Counted from the stretch's first letter, positions 6,215-14,121 are shown. The stretch is 27,934 bases of DNA from CAZBWE01 sp964581905 (GCA_964581905.1 CAZOQJ010000015.1:1-27934), one strand, 5' to 3'. Program-made: numbers and translations. Notes: generated by a model not told the origin, from the sequence alone.

Positions 6215-7788
6215 GAAAACTACGTAGCTACCTTATATTAATATGTGCAGCCGCGGCAGGGGCAACTGTATTGTGGTTTGCATTAAATAAAAATACTGTA
6301 GTGGTCAATGACTATGGGATTATTTCTCGTATGCCCGGCATCAGGCCGGATTATACAGGGACGGTTATCCCGCCAAACATATCGCCTTTGAACTTTATGG
6401 TTACTGAGCCGGGCACAAGATACTTAGTCAAAATATACTCAGGCGCAGGCGAATCTATCGATGTCTTCAGTAAGACGGGCAAGATTAAAATCCCACTGCG
6501 GCGATGGAGGTCGCTATTAAATACCAACCGCGGCGGGCAGCTTTTTTTCGATGTTTATGTGAAGAACAAAGACGGTATCCGTTCGACAGGCTCACAGCCC
6601 GAGGGCTGGAGGCGATATGAAACAATTACCAACACCATCGCAAAAGAAGACATTGACAGCTATCTGGTATATCGTTTTATGAAACCAATATTTAGCTGGT
6701 GGAACAGCATAGGCATTTATCAGCGCAATCTGGAAAATTATGAAAATAAAGTCGTTCTGCACGGTACGTCTTTTACTTATGGCTGTCTTAATTGCCATAC
6801 CTTCCTCAATAATACGCCCGATTATATGACACTGGGTATTCGCAGTCCTGCTTACGGCAGCACAACTCTGCTTGCCCACGATGGGAAGGCCCATAAGTTA
6901 GGGGCAAAGTTCAGCTATACGTCCTGGCATCCCAGCGGTCGATTGGTCACATACTCTATGAACAAGGTTCGGATGTTTTTCCATAAGACTACGATGGAGA
7001 TTCGTGACGTGATTGACCTTGACTCAGCTATCTGCTACTACACAGTTGGCAGTCAGAAAATAAAAACTATACCCGAACTATCTGAAAAAGACAGACTGGA
7101 AACATACCCGACCTGGTCACCAGATGGTCGATACCTGTATTTTTGCAGCGCTCCAATCCTGTGGACTGACCGCGATAAATTACCCCTGGAACGATATAAC
7201 GAGGTCAAATATGACTTGCGGCGAATCAGTTATAACGTAGAAACAGACGAATGGGGCCAGCCCGAGACAGTGCTATCGGTAAAAGAGACTGGCATGAGCA
7301 TTTTGTGCCCCCGTATTTCTCCGGACGGCAGGTTTATGGTATTCTGTATGTGCAAATATGGTTGCTTTCCAGTGTTTCAGCCCAGCAGTGACCTGTACCT
7401 GATGGACCTGAAAACTGGCAAATATGACAAACTTCCCATCAACAGCAAATATTCAGAATCCTGGCATAGCTTCTCCAGCAACAGTCGATGGCTGACTTTC
7501 AGCAGTAAAAAACAAGACGGATTATTTACCCGAACTTATTTCAGCTATATTGATGAAAATGGCCGGGCATACAAGCCTTTCATCCTGCCGCAAAAAGACC
7601 CCACCTATTATGATTCTCTGCTGCAAACCTACAGCGTTCCAGAGTTGATTACCCGCCCGGTTGATGTCAGTAAAGCAGCTTTGGCCCGGGCAGTTCGAGG
7701 GCCGGCCGAGATTAGCCCTGATATTCCCATCACCGGCGCCACTCCCACGGCCGGGCATGCTGAAGACGCCTGGCAGAGCCGTGAATAA
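6211..7788 (+). CDS. Membrane-anchored PD40/TolB-like beta-propeller with a CXXCH haem motif
   Basis: A 525-residue protein. An N-terminal membrane anchor or uncleaved signal (residues 5-24) places it outside the cytoplasm. An N-terminal beta domain (about 30-150) is followed by GCLNCHTF, where C192-L-N-C195-H196 is a canonical c-type haem attachment motif. PD40/WD40-like blades come next: SWHPSGRLVTYS, TWSPDGRYLYFCS, RISPDGRFMVFCM and SFSSNSRWLTFSS. Similar proteins with NCH(S/T)F before PD40 blades exist in Bacteroidota, often beside DUF6057 proteins; this is from memory and unverified. With one haem motif it could be an electron-transfer or redox-sensing partner of the upstream membrane protein, or the cysteines could bind metal. 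The C-terminus after residue 480 is probably disordered. Overlap with the preceding gene indicates one operon. Confidence 0.75.
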   Translation: MRKLRSYLILICAAAAGATVLWFALNKNTVVVNDYGIISRMPGIRPDYTGTVIPPNISPLNFMVTEPGTRYLVKIYSGAGESIDVFSKTGKIKIPLRRWRSLLNTNRGGQLFFDVYVKNKDGIRSTGSQPEGWRRYETITNTIAKEDIDSYLVYRFMKPIFSWWNSIGIYQRNLENYENKVVLHGTSFTYGCLNCHTFLNNTPDYMTLGIRSPAYGSTTLLAHDGKAHKLGAKFSYTSWHPSGRLVTYSMNKVRMFFHKTTMEIRDVIDLDSAICYYTVGSQKIKTIPELSEKDRLETYPTWSPDGRYLYFCSAPILWTDRDKLPLERYNEVKYDLRRISYNVETDEWGQPETVLSVKETGMSILCPRISPDGRFMVFCMCKYGCFPVFQPSSDLYLMDLKTGKYDKLPINSKYSESWHSFSSNSRWLTFSSKKQDGLFTRTYFSYIDENGRAYKPFILPQKDPTYYDSLLQTYSVPELITRPVDVSKAALARAVRGPAEISPDIPITGATPTAGHAEDAWQSRE

Positions 7789-7825
7789 CCCGGCTTCGCC
7801 TTGCCTCACCAGCAATAAAAACAAA

Positions 7826-7891
7826 CGGCTCCATCCTGCACACTTTAGCAATCCGCCTTCGTAAAAACTACGGCGGACAAGAATGGAGCCG
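7826..7891. repeat. Nested inverted repeat (possible bidirectional terminator or dispersed element)
   Basis: Outer arms CGGCTCCAT (7826-7834) and ATGGAGCCG (7883-7891) are perfect. Inner arms TCCGCCTTCGT and ACTACGGCGGA (7852-7877) match at 9 of 11 positions around an AAAA loop. The inner TCCGCC/GGCGGA core resembles the element at 885-966. Confidence 0.7.
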
Positions 7892-8004
7892 CTACTACAA
7901 CGAGCACAGACTTTTGTTTACTATCCTTTAAATTTTATCTTAACCGTCTTTGCTGTTTCACTCCCTTCTTTATCTCTAAAACTTCATGACTATTTGTTTT
8001 TAGC

Positions 8005-8028
8005 AGGGGCGGTTCGCGAACCGCCCCT
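8005..8028. repeat. Perfect 24-bp palindrome
   Basis: The half-site AGGGGCGGTTCG is followed directly by its exact reverse complement CGAACCGCCCCT. It lies between the ends of two convergent genes. It could be a dispersed repeat, a cruciform-forming site or a dyad protein-binding site. Confidence 0.85.
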
Positions 8029-8210
8029 ACACCCTTCTTACTTTTTATAATCGCAAAATCCGTGCCAAACAGATATGCCACATAGAACCTGTAAAATCAG
8101 CGAAAAACCGCCTTACGGCGCTTAAAACTGCCTAAATCGGCTGTCAATTTGGCACTTTTTCCTTCAAGCGTAAACGAGGGAGGCCAAAAAAGAATTGCCT
8201 AAGAGAATAA

Positions 8211-11200
8211 TTATTTTGGAGGGCTGATTTTGGAATCCTCGGTTTGCGATTTTCCGCCTACGATATCCAAGACGCGCATCGGAGTTTTCCCTCGACCATG
8301 CTCGGGACAGGTCTGTTTAGGCACGGGCTGGAAGCCCGTGCTACCGTACTTTTCTATGAGGAGAGCTCTTTTTTGATAGCACTGCTCTCTGAACACTGCG
8401 ATTTCAGAGTCGAGATTTGAGCTTGCTGATTCGCCAAAAAAGGCGTGGATAACCGGAAAGACCAGGTCCGGTTTTTTCTTTCTAAGCACTTCGGCCATAG
8501 CTTCTATTTTGGCTGTTGCAACACCTTCCTGCATACAGGTAAAAGGGCCTACGTGAAATACGCCGGAGATATAAGCATCGCCCTTTCCTTCAACTCTTTC
8601 GGCTTTGCTCAAGACAGGTTCACCCAAGGCAGGCGGAGGGATTAGCTCGTGCATAAAGTGATAAGCAATGCCTGTGCTTAAGGGAGACTCGCCTTCAATA
8701 TCCCCGTGGAACTCATGCCGCTCCTGCAGGGTTTCGACTATTTTCATCGGCTTTGGAAGGACATGTCTTCCGGCAAGCACCTCGTGAAATGGATGGGCCA
8801 GCTTTTTTTCGATGTGGCCCATATACGCACCCTTGAAGGCAACTTTTACAAGCTTTCTGGCTTCCTTTACAGCCCGCCTTAAATTGAAATTCTTAATCGC
8901 CAGCTTCAGGTCTCTCTTTGAATTTCTCATGTTTACCTTATTTACATAATCCAGCCAATCCGTTACCGGGTCCCTTACCATCTCTAACTGCTGCTGCTCT
9001 AATTGTTGAATGACATTGTTTGTATAAGGGTCGTGCTGTCTCATATAGATTTCGCCTATATAAAGAACCAAAGGGAATCTTTCGTGGTTCCTGAGGTTTA
9101 TTGCCTTGAACAGAGATACTGTTTCCCGGCCCCACTTAAGCAAGGCCGCTGTTTCTGCTCCTCTTTCGACGATTCCTACCAGCTCATCTAGTTTTTGCTT
9201 TTTAATTTTTTCAAGCTGGTTTTTGTCTTCGGCATAAGGGCGGAACCTGAGGGTAATATCTTCGAGCAAGTCTGCGGCTTTTATCCCCCTAAACAGCATG
9301 GCCTGCATATTCGCTTTATCTTTAAAAGAAAGCTGTCTCGGGAAAGGTACATCAAAATAGTCTGTTTCCGAAGAAGGTCCAGCAACCGGCACCTTTTCCA
9401 GGCCTTCCTTGTCCAGGAACTCCCTGAGCAGCTCCGTATATTTTCCGAACCTGCAAGGACCGCTGGTGGTAGGCAGCATAACAAGATAGTTTTCCTCAAC
9501 GAATTCTTTGCCGTATCTATCAATCTCCTGCTGCAGGAAACCAATGGCGTCACCAACTACGCCCTTGAGGGGATGGCAGACCTCGGTATATATGTGCTTG
9601 CGGGCCACTTCATAGCCCCTTTGTGTATTGGTGGGCAAAACAGCACTATTTACGCCAAAGTATCTCAGCCCGGCAGCTGCAATATAACTTGCATTTCCCA
9701 TATAAGGGATTAGCCAAGTTCGCCCTCCCATATCCACCTGAGGACGCCTTTTTATCCGTTCAAGCTGGAGTTTTTTTGTCACGATTTGATTTACCACTCT
9801 TTCATGAGCTTCTGTTCTGGTTACAAAAGGAGCATTATTGGTTTGTGCATCCGTCAATAAAACAAGTGTGGGCTTGTCCGCGGCCTGCTGAATCTTTTCT
9901 TCCTGATATATTTTTAAGCTGTCTGGCCCACACGCAAAGTTCATCATCCGGACAGCAAACAGATTCGGGTGGTTGGCAACGAACAAATTAGCCTTGAGAA
10001 TTTTAACGCTTTCCACCCAAAATTCATTTTCAGCGATGTCATCGATGGATAAACCCTCGAATTTATGCTCCAGGAAAATCTGCGGTATGTAATTTAATCC
10101 CCTGATTTGCGAAAACATAGCGCCCGAGTTTGAACTGGCCTCCGGGTCGAGCAGAACGTAATCCCTGCCGATGCCGACGTAGCTCGTTTCGCTGTTTTGC
10201 TCAATCCTTTCCAGGAACTTATCTCCTTCTTCATAAAGCTCCTGTTTGAATTCACCTTCGGCATATTCAGCGTATTTGATTGCGTCTTTGATTTGCCTGC
10301 CGGTAAATTTAAATCCTAACCGGCTAAATTCGAGCTTGAACTCCTGCACAAGAAGGGGCAGGTCCCCGAAGTGCAAGACGGGATTTATTTGTTTATCTTT
10401 ATCGAGGGAAAGGGCATCGTTCAGGATATAACCTTCCGATTCTGTATAAATACAATATTTTAAGTCCGGAGGATGAACTCTTCTCTGCTCGATGAAGCTG
10501 GGATTAAACAAGTACTCGATGTTCGGGTTATCGTTCAATAACGCCGCATGACCTGTAACCAGCTTTCTGGCTATACAGAATTCCGTTCTTGAGTTGTCAA
10601 CGCCGACCTTTGCTATCTCCTTGTTTGATTTCGGTGAAACGACGGGATAAAAGCCGAGCTTTTTCAACAGGGCGGCGCTGAATATTCCTTTTTCTCCAAG
10701 CGTCGCAGTGCTTCTCTTGACGCCTACGGTTTTGTGTTTATAAGCTTTTACTTTATCATCCGCCTTCGCCGAGGCTTCCGACTTCGCCTGTGCTACGCCG
10801 GACAAGTCGTCGGACAAGGTAGAGAGTTCTTTCAATAAACATCCCTGCTTTTTGAAATGTTTTTCGAAAATCTTATGGTATTTCTCCACGTAATCGGTCT
10901 TTGGTTTCACGGCCACATCAGAATTTCCTCTGGGGCAGAAACCTCCTGTGAGGATTTTATCATCTTCGATAGAAAACACCTCAAGCTGACAATCCCTCAT
11001 GCCGCAAGATTTGTCTTTAAACAGCTCTTTACAGGAAATCTTTTGTTTTTCAAAAGGCATGTCCACAAGGCCCCAGCCCCTGAATGCAGATTCACACCTT
11101 TTACCTTGTTCCTCCAAGCGCTTTATATTTTCAATTATGTCCAGCGCCTGCCCCCATGCTCCAAACATTTCTCTGTGCGGGTATGCCTCTATTTGCTTAT

Positions 11201-13040
11201 TTGTTACCTGCGCAAGCGCCGCAAGGAAGGCCTTTCCCAGCGGCGGCCCACCCTGAGCTGAACATTTTTCACCAATGTGCTGAGGACCACCGACAAACTT
11301 GTAATAATAACTCGCGGCTGTCCCCCTTATTACCGCGGCGGCTATTTCCCCTTTGCTGAATCCCTCTGCGATGAGCCGATTTTCGTCCATCTCCATAAAA
11401 ACGCCGCACGTTGAGTCTATAATCGGAACCTTCTTCGCTTCAAGAGCCGCCTGCTGTAGAGAGTCCTCCACGTTTAAATTTATGACGTCCGCCATATTTT
11501 CAAGGGTCTGGCCGGAACCAGCCTGACAGCTATAATTCATCTTCGCCTGCTTGACCGTTCCATCTTTCGCAAAGCTGGTAAATTTCATGTCCTGCCCGCC
11601 TACCTCAAAGACAGTATCGATGGCGGGATTGTAATGTTTAACTCCAAGGGCGTGACAGGTAATCTCGTCGGTTATTCTATCTGTAATCTCAGCTCCATAG
11701 GCCTTAAGACCTTCGGCTTTTTTCTTGCTAACCAGGATTTTCTCGTATAGTTTTCTCGCCGAACCGGTGGCCCCAACACCTTTTATAATAACCTTATCCT
11801 TATGCCTGCTTAGATATTTTATAACCTTCTTCAGTGAATTTTCAGGGTCGCCGTGAGTTTTGATATAAAGCTTGTCAAGAAGCCTGCCTGTTTTTAATTC
11901 AACCAAAGCGCCCTTTGTTGTTGTGCTTCCACCATCTATACCCAGGACGACCTCGGTTCCGTCGAGTATTGTTTCTTCCAAGAGCTCACTTTTCTCATGC
12001 ACTTTAGCCAAGGACTCAGAAAGAGGCGGGGCAAACTTCCTCTTTTGTCGGCAGTACTGCCCGACCTTATCAAGCTGGTCAAGATTAAAAACAAAACTGT
12101 TATTTTCCTCCAGGCCCTTTAATGCTGCGCCTGCGGCTGCTACGTTGCTGTAATGTTGCGGCCTATCTATAGAAATTCCGAGCAAGCCCTGAAGGTTTTG
12201 TCTTATAAGGTCGTTGGCGATAACGCCTCCGGTTGCTATAGCGTTATCAGAACTATGGAATTCTTTGGCGCCGAGGACATCTATTTTATAATTTCTGGCA
12301 ACTGTTTTAAAAAGGCCGGCTAAATTATCTGTTCTTTTCGCGCCTTCATTTTGTTTATGAATCAAATCAGATTGGATAACAACACCGCATCGAGCCAGAA
12401 ACTCGCTCGGCTGGTCTGACTTCGAGGCCTGCTCCTGCGCCCTGTAAAACATTTCTTCCAGTCTTGATTGAAGCTTGCTCCTGTTTCTTGATGTGATTTG
12501 GTCTTTTTCCTTCTCCTCTACCGCTGAGCCGGTATTTTCCAACTCAGGGCCTGGAATCTCCCCTTCAAATAATCTTCTACACTGCTTTTCTAATAATGTG
12601 CCGGAACCGCCGCCACATTTGGTTCCCGTTTTCCATTCCTGAATAATCGTTTTGCCGTTTATGTTTTCTAAGTTAAAAAAGTACGAATCTTTTGCTCCTA
12701 TATGAAAAATATACTTTGCATCCGGCCCTATCAATCGAGCCCCCATCGGTATTGCCACGCTGTCAAAAACAAAAGTGACCCCGTTCATAACTTTAGGAAA
12801 AGACTCTGAACCGCTACCTGTAAATGCTGTGTTTTTTATGCTTTCCTCGCCATATTTTTGCGTGATGTCCCGCCAGGCCTCTCTTACGGCCCCGATGGGG
12901 TTGGCAAAGTGCATTATCGGCTTTGGAGAGTAAATCACCTTTTTATCTACGCCAAGAACGGCATAGTGTATGGAACTGCTACCCACATCAAATCCTACAA
13001 ACAGCATCTTTTGATGGGGGCTTTTTTGTGCGTTATCCAT
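8211..13040 (-). CDS. Giant acyl-CoA dehydratase activase (BcrA/BadF ATPase x2 + DUF2229/HgdB-like region)
   Basis: A 1609-residue protein. Residues 10-315 and 360-620 are two ASKHA-type BcrA/BadF/HgdC ATPase domains with phosphate loops GFDVGSSSIHYAVLG and GIDGGSTTTKGALVE. Each keeps the two cysteines that in HgdC hold a dimer-bridging [4Fe-4S] cluster (C142 and C218; C505 in NYSCQAGSG and C545 in STCGVF). A further Cys group lies at C670, C679, C684 and C702. From about 770 on is the DUF2229 / 2-hydroxyacyl-CoA-dehydratase-like part, with conserved EFCIARKLVTGH, VCHPLKGVVGD, SGPCRFGKY and GPFTCMQ. The family couples ATP hydrolysis to very low-potential electron transfer for a dehydratase or double-cubane reductase; the substrate here is unknown. 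Three dispersed-repeat sequences are read in frame (residues ~742-760, ~1473-1485, ~1564-1587). It lies 92 bp after a MarR gene and is probably co-transcribed with it. The start ATG has only a distant AAGGA; M12 is an alternative. Confidence 0.88.
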   Translation of the reverse strand: MDNAQKSPHQKMLFVGFDVGSSSIHYAVLGVDKKVIYSPKPIMHFANPIGAVREAWRDITQKYGEESIKNTAFTGSGSESFPKVMNGVTFVFDSVAIPMGARLIGPDAKYIFHIGAKDSYFFNLENINGKTIIQEWKTGTKCGGGSGTLLEKQCRRLFEGEIPGPELENTGSAVEEKEKDQITSRNRSKLQSRLEEMFYRAQEQASKSDQPSEFLARCGVVIQSDLIHKQNEGAKRTDNLAGLFKTVARNYKIDVLGAKEFHSSDNAIATGGVIANDLIRQNLQGLLGISIDRPQHYSNVAAAGAALKGLEENNSFVFNLDQLDKVGQYCRQKRKFAPPLSESLAKVHEKSELLEETILDGTEVVLGIDGGSTTTKGALVELKTGRLLDKLYIKTHGDPENSLKKVIKYLSRHKDKVIIKGVGATGSARKLYEKILVSKKKAEGLKAYGAEITDRITDEITCHALGVKHYNPAIDTVFEVGGQDMKFTSFAKDGTVKQAKMNYSCQAGSGQTLENMADVINLNVEDSLQQAALEAKKVPIIDSTCGVFMEMDENRLIAEGFSKGEIAAAVIRGTAASYYYKFVGGPQHIGEKCSAQGGPPLGKAFLAALAQVTNKQIEAYPHREMFGAWGQALDIIENIKRLEEQGKRCESAFRGWGLVDMPFEKQKISCKELFKDKSCGMRDCQLEVFSIEDDKILTGGFCPRGNSDVAVKPKTDYVEKYHKIFEKHFKKQGCLLKELSTLSDDLSGVAQAKSEASAKADDKVKAYKHKTVGVKRSTATLGEKGIFSAALLKKLGFYPVVSPKSNKEIAKVGVDNSRTEFCIARKLVTGHAALLNDNPNIEYLFNPSFIEQRRVHPPDLKYCIYTESEGYILNDALSLDKDKQINPVLHFGDLPLLVQEFKLEFSRLGFKFTGRQIKDAIKYAEYAEGEFKQELYEEGDKFLERIEQNSETSYVGIGRDYVLLDPEASSNSGAMFSQIRGLNYIPQIFLEHKFEGLSIDDIAENEFWVESVKILKANLFVANHPNLFAVRMMNFACGPDSLKIYQEEKIQQAADKPTLVLLTDAQTNNAPFVTRTEAHERVVNQIVTKKLQLERIKRRPQVDMGGRTWLIPYMGNASYIAAAGLRYFGVNSAVLPTNTQRGYEVARKHIYTEVCHPLKGVVGDAIGFLQQEIDRYGKEFVEENYLVMLPTTSGPCRFGKYTELLREFLDKEGLEKVPVAGPSSETDYFDVPFPRQLSFKDKANMQAMLFRGIKAADLLEDITLRFRPYAEDKNQLEKIKKQKLDELVGIVERGAETAALLKWGRETVSLFKAINLRNHERFPLVLYIGEIYMRQHDPYTNNVIQQLEQQQLEMVRDPVTDWLDYVNKVNMRNSKRDLKLAIKNFNLRRAVKEARKLVKVAFKGAYMGHIEKKLAHPFHEVLAGRHVLPKPMKIVETLQERHEFHGDIEGESPLSTGIAYHFMHELIPPPALGEPVLSKAERVEGKGDAYISGVFHVGPFTCMQEGVATAKIEAMAEVLRKKKPDLVFPVIHAFFGESASSNLDSEIAVFREQCYQKRALLIEKYGSTGFQPVPKQTCPEHGRGKTPMRVLDIVGGKSQTEDSKISPPK
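8278..8350. repeat. Dispersed repeat read as the C-terminal tail of the activase
   Basis: Contains arms GCACGGGCT and AGCCCGTGC around a 3-base loop (8321-8341), preceded by CTCGACCATGCTCGGGACAGG. On the coding strand it reads STGFQPVPKQTCPEHGRGKTPM, a peptide that I recognise as a typical translation of a dispersed repeat in planctomycete and other environmental genomes. It falls 22 residues before the stop. Confidence 0.65.
8585..8622. repeat. Dispersed-repeat-like insertion in the activase (EPVLSKAERVEG)
   Basis: The coding strand reads EPVLSKAERVEG between PPALG and KGDAYISG. This interrupts the otherwise conserved C-terminal domain between its HELIPPP and YISGVFHVGPF segments. LSKAERVEG is a peptide often produced by a short dispersed repeat; this is from memory and no second copy is in the window. 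Confidence 0.45.
10759..10816. repeat. Dispersed-repeat-like insertion at the ATPase/DUF2229 linker
   Basis: TCCGCCTTCGCC at one end and TACGCCGGA near the other, plus two CGGACAAG copies at 10798-10817, are read as LSGVAQAKSEASAKADD (residues about 746-762). It sits exactly in the linker between the Cys-rich end of the second ATPase part and DUF2229, where extra sequence would be tolerated. Confidence 0.5.
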
Positions 13041-13132
13041 AGTTTTTTAGTTACATCCTTCGGTTAATTTAAATATCCTCTAGTCTAATGTTAAAAATGC
13101 CTGCTCTTAATGCAAGGCCTATTTTTGCTATA

Positions 13133-13600
13133 TCAGGAAACATTCCTGCGAACCTTCTCCATCATTGCAATCATGCTCTTTTGCTGCACGCTCTTAAGGG
13201 GGGCCATTGCTTTTTTTACCTCCTTTGCATAAAGAGGCTCTATCTTGGCAAGTAGTTTTTCTCCGCGGCTGGTTAGTTTTATGATATTGTATCTTCTATC
13301 TGCCGAGGCGGACGTGCGAGCAACAAAGCCCGCCTTTTCCATCCGGTCTATCAGCGAGGTTATATTTGCCCGGTTGACAAGCATCATTTTGCTAAGCTGG
13401 GCTTGGTTTAATCCTTCCACGCCGCCCTGGTGCCGTAGAAGCATCATAAGGTTGAACTGGACATCTGTTAATCCGAAAGGATGTAAAAAATCACCAGCCT
13501 TCTTTTTTAACAAGGACGCCGTATAGTAGATATTAAGCAGCGCTTCGTGCCCGGACAGTGCTATCGGTTTTTTAAGGTCTAATTCCTGCCGGAGGGCCAT
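13133..13600 (-). CDS. MarR-family transcriptional regulator
   Basis: A 155-residue protein with the MarR winged-helix layout: N-terminal dimerisation helix (about 15-40), FGLTDVQFNLMMLLRHQ, a recognition helix region GLNQAQLSKMMLVNRANITSLIDRMEKAGFVART (about 63-97), the wing with DRR motif SADRRYNIIKLTSRGEKLL, and the C-terminal dimerisation helix. MarR proteins repress their own and neighbouring genes until a ligand binds; here the likely target is the activase downstream on the same strand. Strong ribosome site AGGA six bases before the ATG. The upstream region carries two TTAGTAAAC sites, one inside a TTGACA-type promoter, which suggests autoregulation. Confidence 0.88.
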   Translation of the reverse strand: MALRQELDLKKPIALSGHEALLNIYYTASLLKKKAGDFLHPFGLTDVQFNLMMLLRHQGGVEGLNQAQLSKMMLVNRANITSLIDRMEKAGFVARTSASADRRYNIIKLTSRGEKLLAKIEPLYAKEVKKAMAPLKSVQQKSMIAMMEKVRRNVS

Positions 13601-13633
13601 TTTCTTTCCTTTTTTAAGATTTTGTTCATATGT

Positions 13634-13706
13634 ATATTGTTGCTTAGTAAACTATCTTGTCAAGAATACTTTAAAAAACCATGAAAATTTTTTAGTAAAC
13701 ATTATA
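13634..13706 (-). promoter_or_regulatory. Candidate MarR operator/promoter region
   Basis: On the minus strand, TTGACA (13663-13658) is followed after 18 bases by CAATAT (13639-13634). The spacer contains the dyad TTAGTAAACTA (plus 13644-13654, TAGT/ACTA arms). A second TTAGTAAAC lies 48 bp away (13692-13700), immediately beside a perfect minus-strand TATAAT (13706-13701). Two identical sites, each touching a possible promoter element, fit MarR autorepression. Which -10 is used is unclear. Confidence 0.5.
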
Positions 13707-13931
13707 GTTAGAAAATAAGCTGTTAAATCCTTGTTGAATTCTGCTATCAATTCACCGCCCCTCCTCGCTTGGCCGCCGGCCCAGTTAGTTTCACAGAGCA
13801 ACGTAACGAATAATCCCACCGGTTTCCCACAGGCATTGCTTTACTGTGCCCCCCTTAAGTATTTGTGTGATAAAGTCTTAATAAAAGTCGCCCGTAAAAT
13901 ATAACAAATTTACAGCCCATATATCTAATAC

Positions 13932-14016
13932 TACTACTTTTTTATACTATAATCTTTATTAATAAAGATTAACTTCCATTAACCTTTCCCCTTTCAAGAG
14001 GTACTACTTTTTTATA
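13932..14016. repeat. Pair of 15-bp direct repeats 70 bp apart upstream of dnaN
   Basis: TACTACTTTTTTATA occurs at 13932-13946 and again at 14002-14016. The copies are identical, in the same orientation and exactly 70 bp apart, and flank the 22-bp palindrome. Confidence 0.8.
13950..13971. promoter_or_regulatory. Perfect 22-bp AT-rich palindrome upstream of dnaN
   Basis: The half-site TAATCTTTATT is followed directly by its exact reverse complement AATAAAGATTA. The dyad overlaps a TATAAT hexamer, so it could be an operator, an initiator-binding site or a cruciform. Confidence 0.7.
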
Positions 14017-14121
14017 AAAAAAGCTTGTGCGGGAAAACACTTTAATATAAACTATACCAATATTTTCAAGTTTGAAGAATGGTGTTTTTGTCCTTTTAGC
14101 TGATTAGAGTTGAGGTTTATT

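Larger units (their letters stand above)
7789..8210. other. Repeat-rich intergenic region between convergent genes
   Basis: The 422-bp region holds a large hairpin (7826-7891) and a perfect 24-bp palindrome (8005-8028), listed separately. The rest is unremarkable: T-rich around 7915-8000 and a GC/AT mix with no ORF or RNA gene that I recognise. The hairpins may serve as bidirectional terminators for the two convergent transcripts. Confidence 0.5.
13601..14121. other. AT-rich divergent intergenic region between marR-like gene and dnaN (possible origin region)
   Basis: A 521-bp region. The marR-like side holds the operator candidates. The dnaN side (about 13880-14060) is strongly AT-rich and contains a perfect 22-bp palindrome and two copies of a 15-bp direct repeat. 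No consensus DnaA box TTATNCACA was found by eye; TTTCCCACA near 13823-13831 is one mismatch away. dnaA is absent from the window. Possible minus-10 hexamers for dnaN are TATAAT at 13948-13953 and TATAAA at 14046-14051, neither with a good -35. Confidence 0.4.

Noticed and set aside
8150..8175. TTGGCAC... resembling a sigma-54 promoter
   Set aside because: The -12 TTGC element is missing at the required distance, and the site lies between two gene ends, not before a gene start.
9195..9713. 172-residue plus-strand reading frame inside the activase
   Set aside because: Antisense shadow of a well-supported conserved gene; no family features, no ribosome site, Cys/Phe-rich random composition.
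13823..13831. TTTCCCACA as a DnaA box
   Set aside because: One mismatch from a loose consensus and isolated; not enough to call an origin element.
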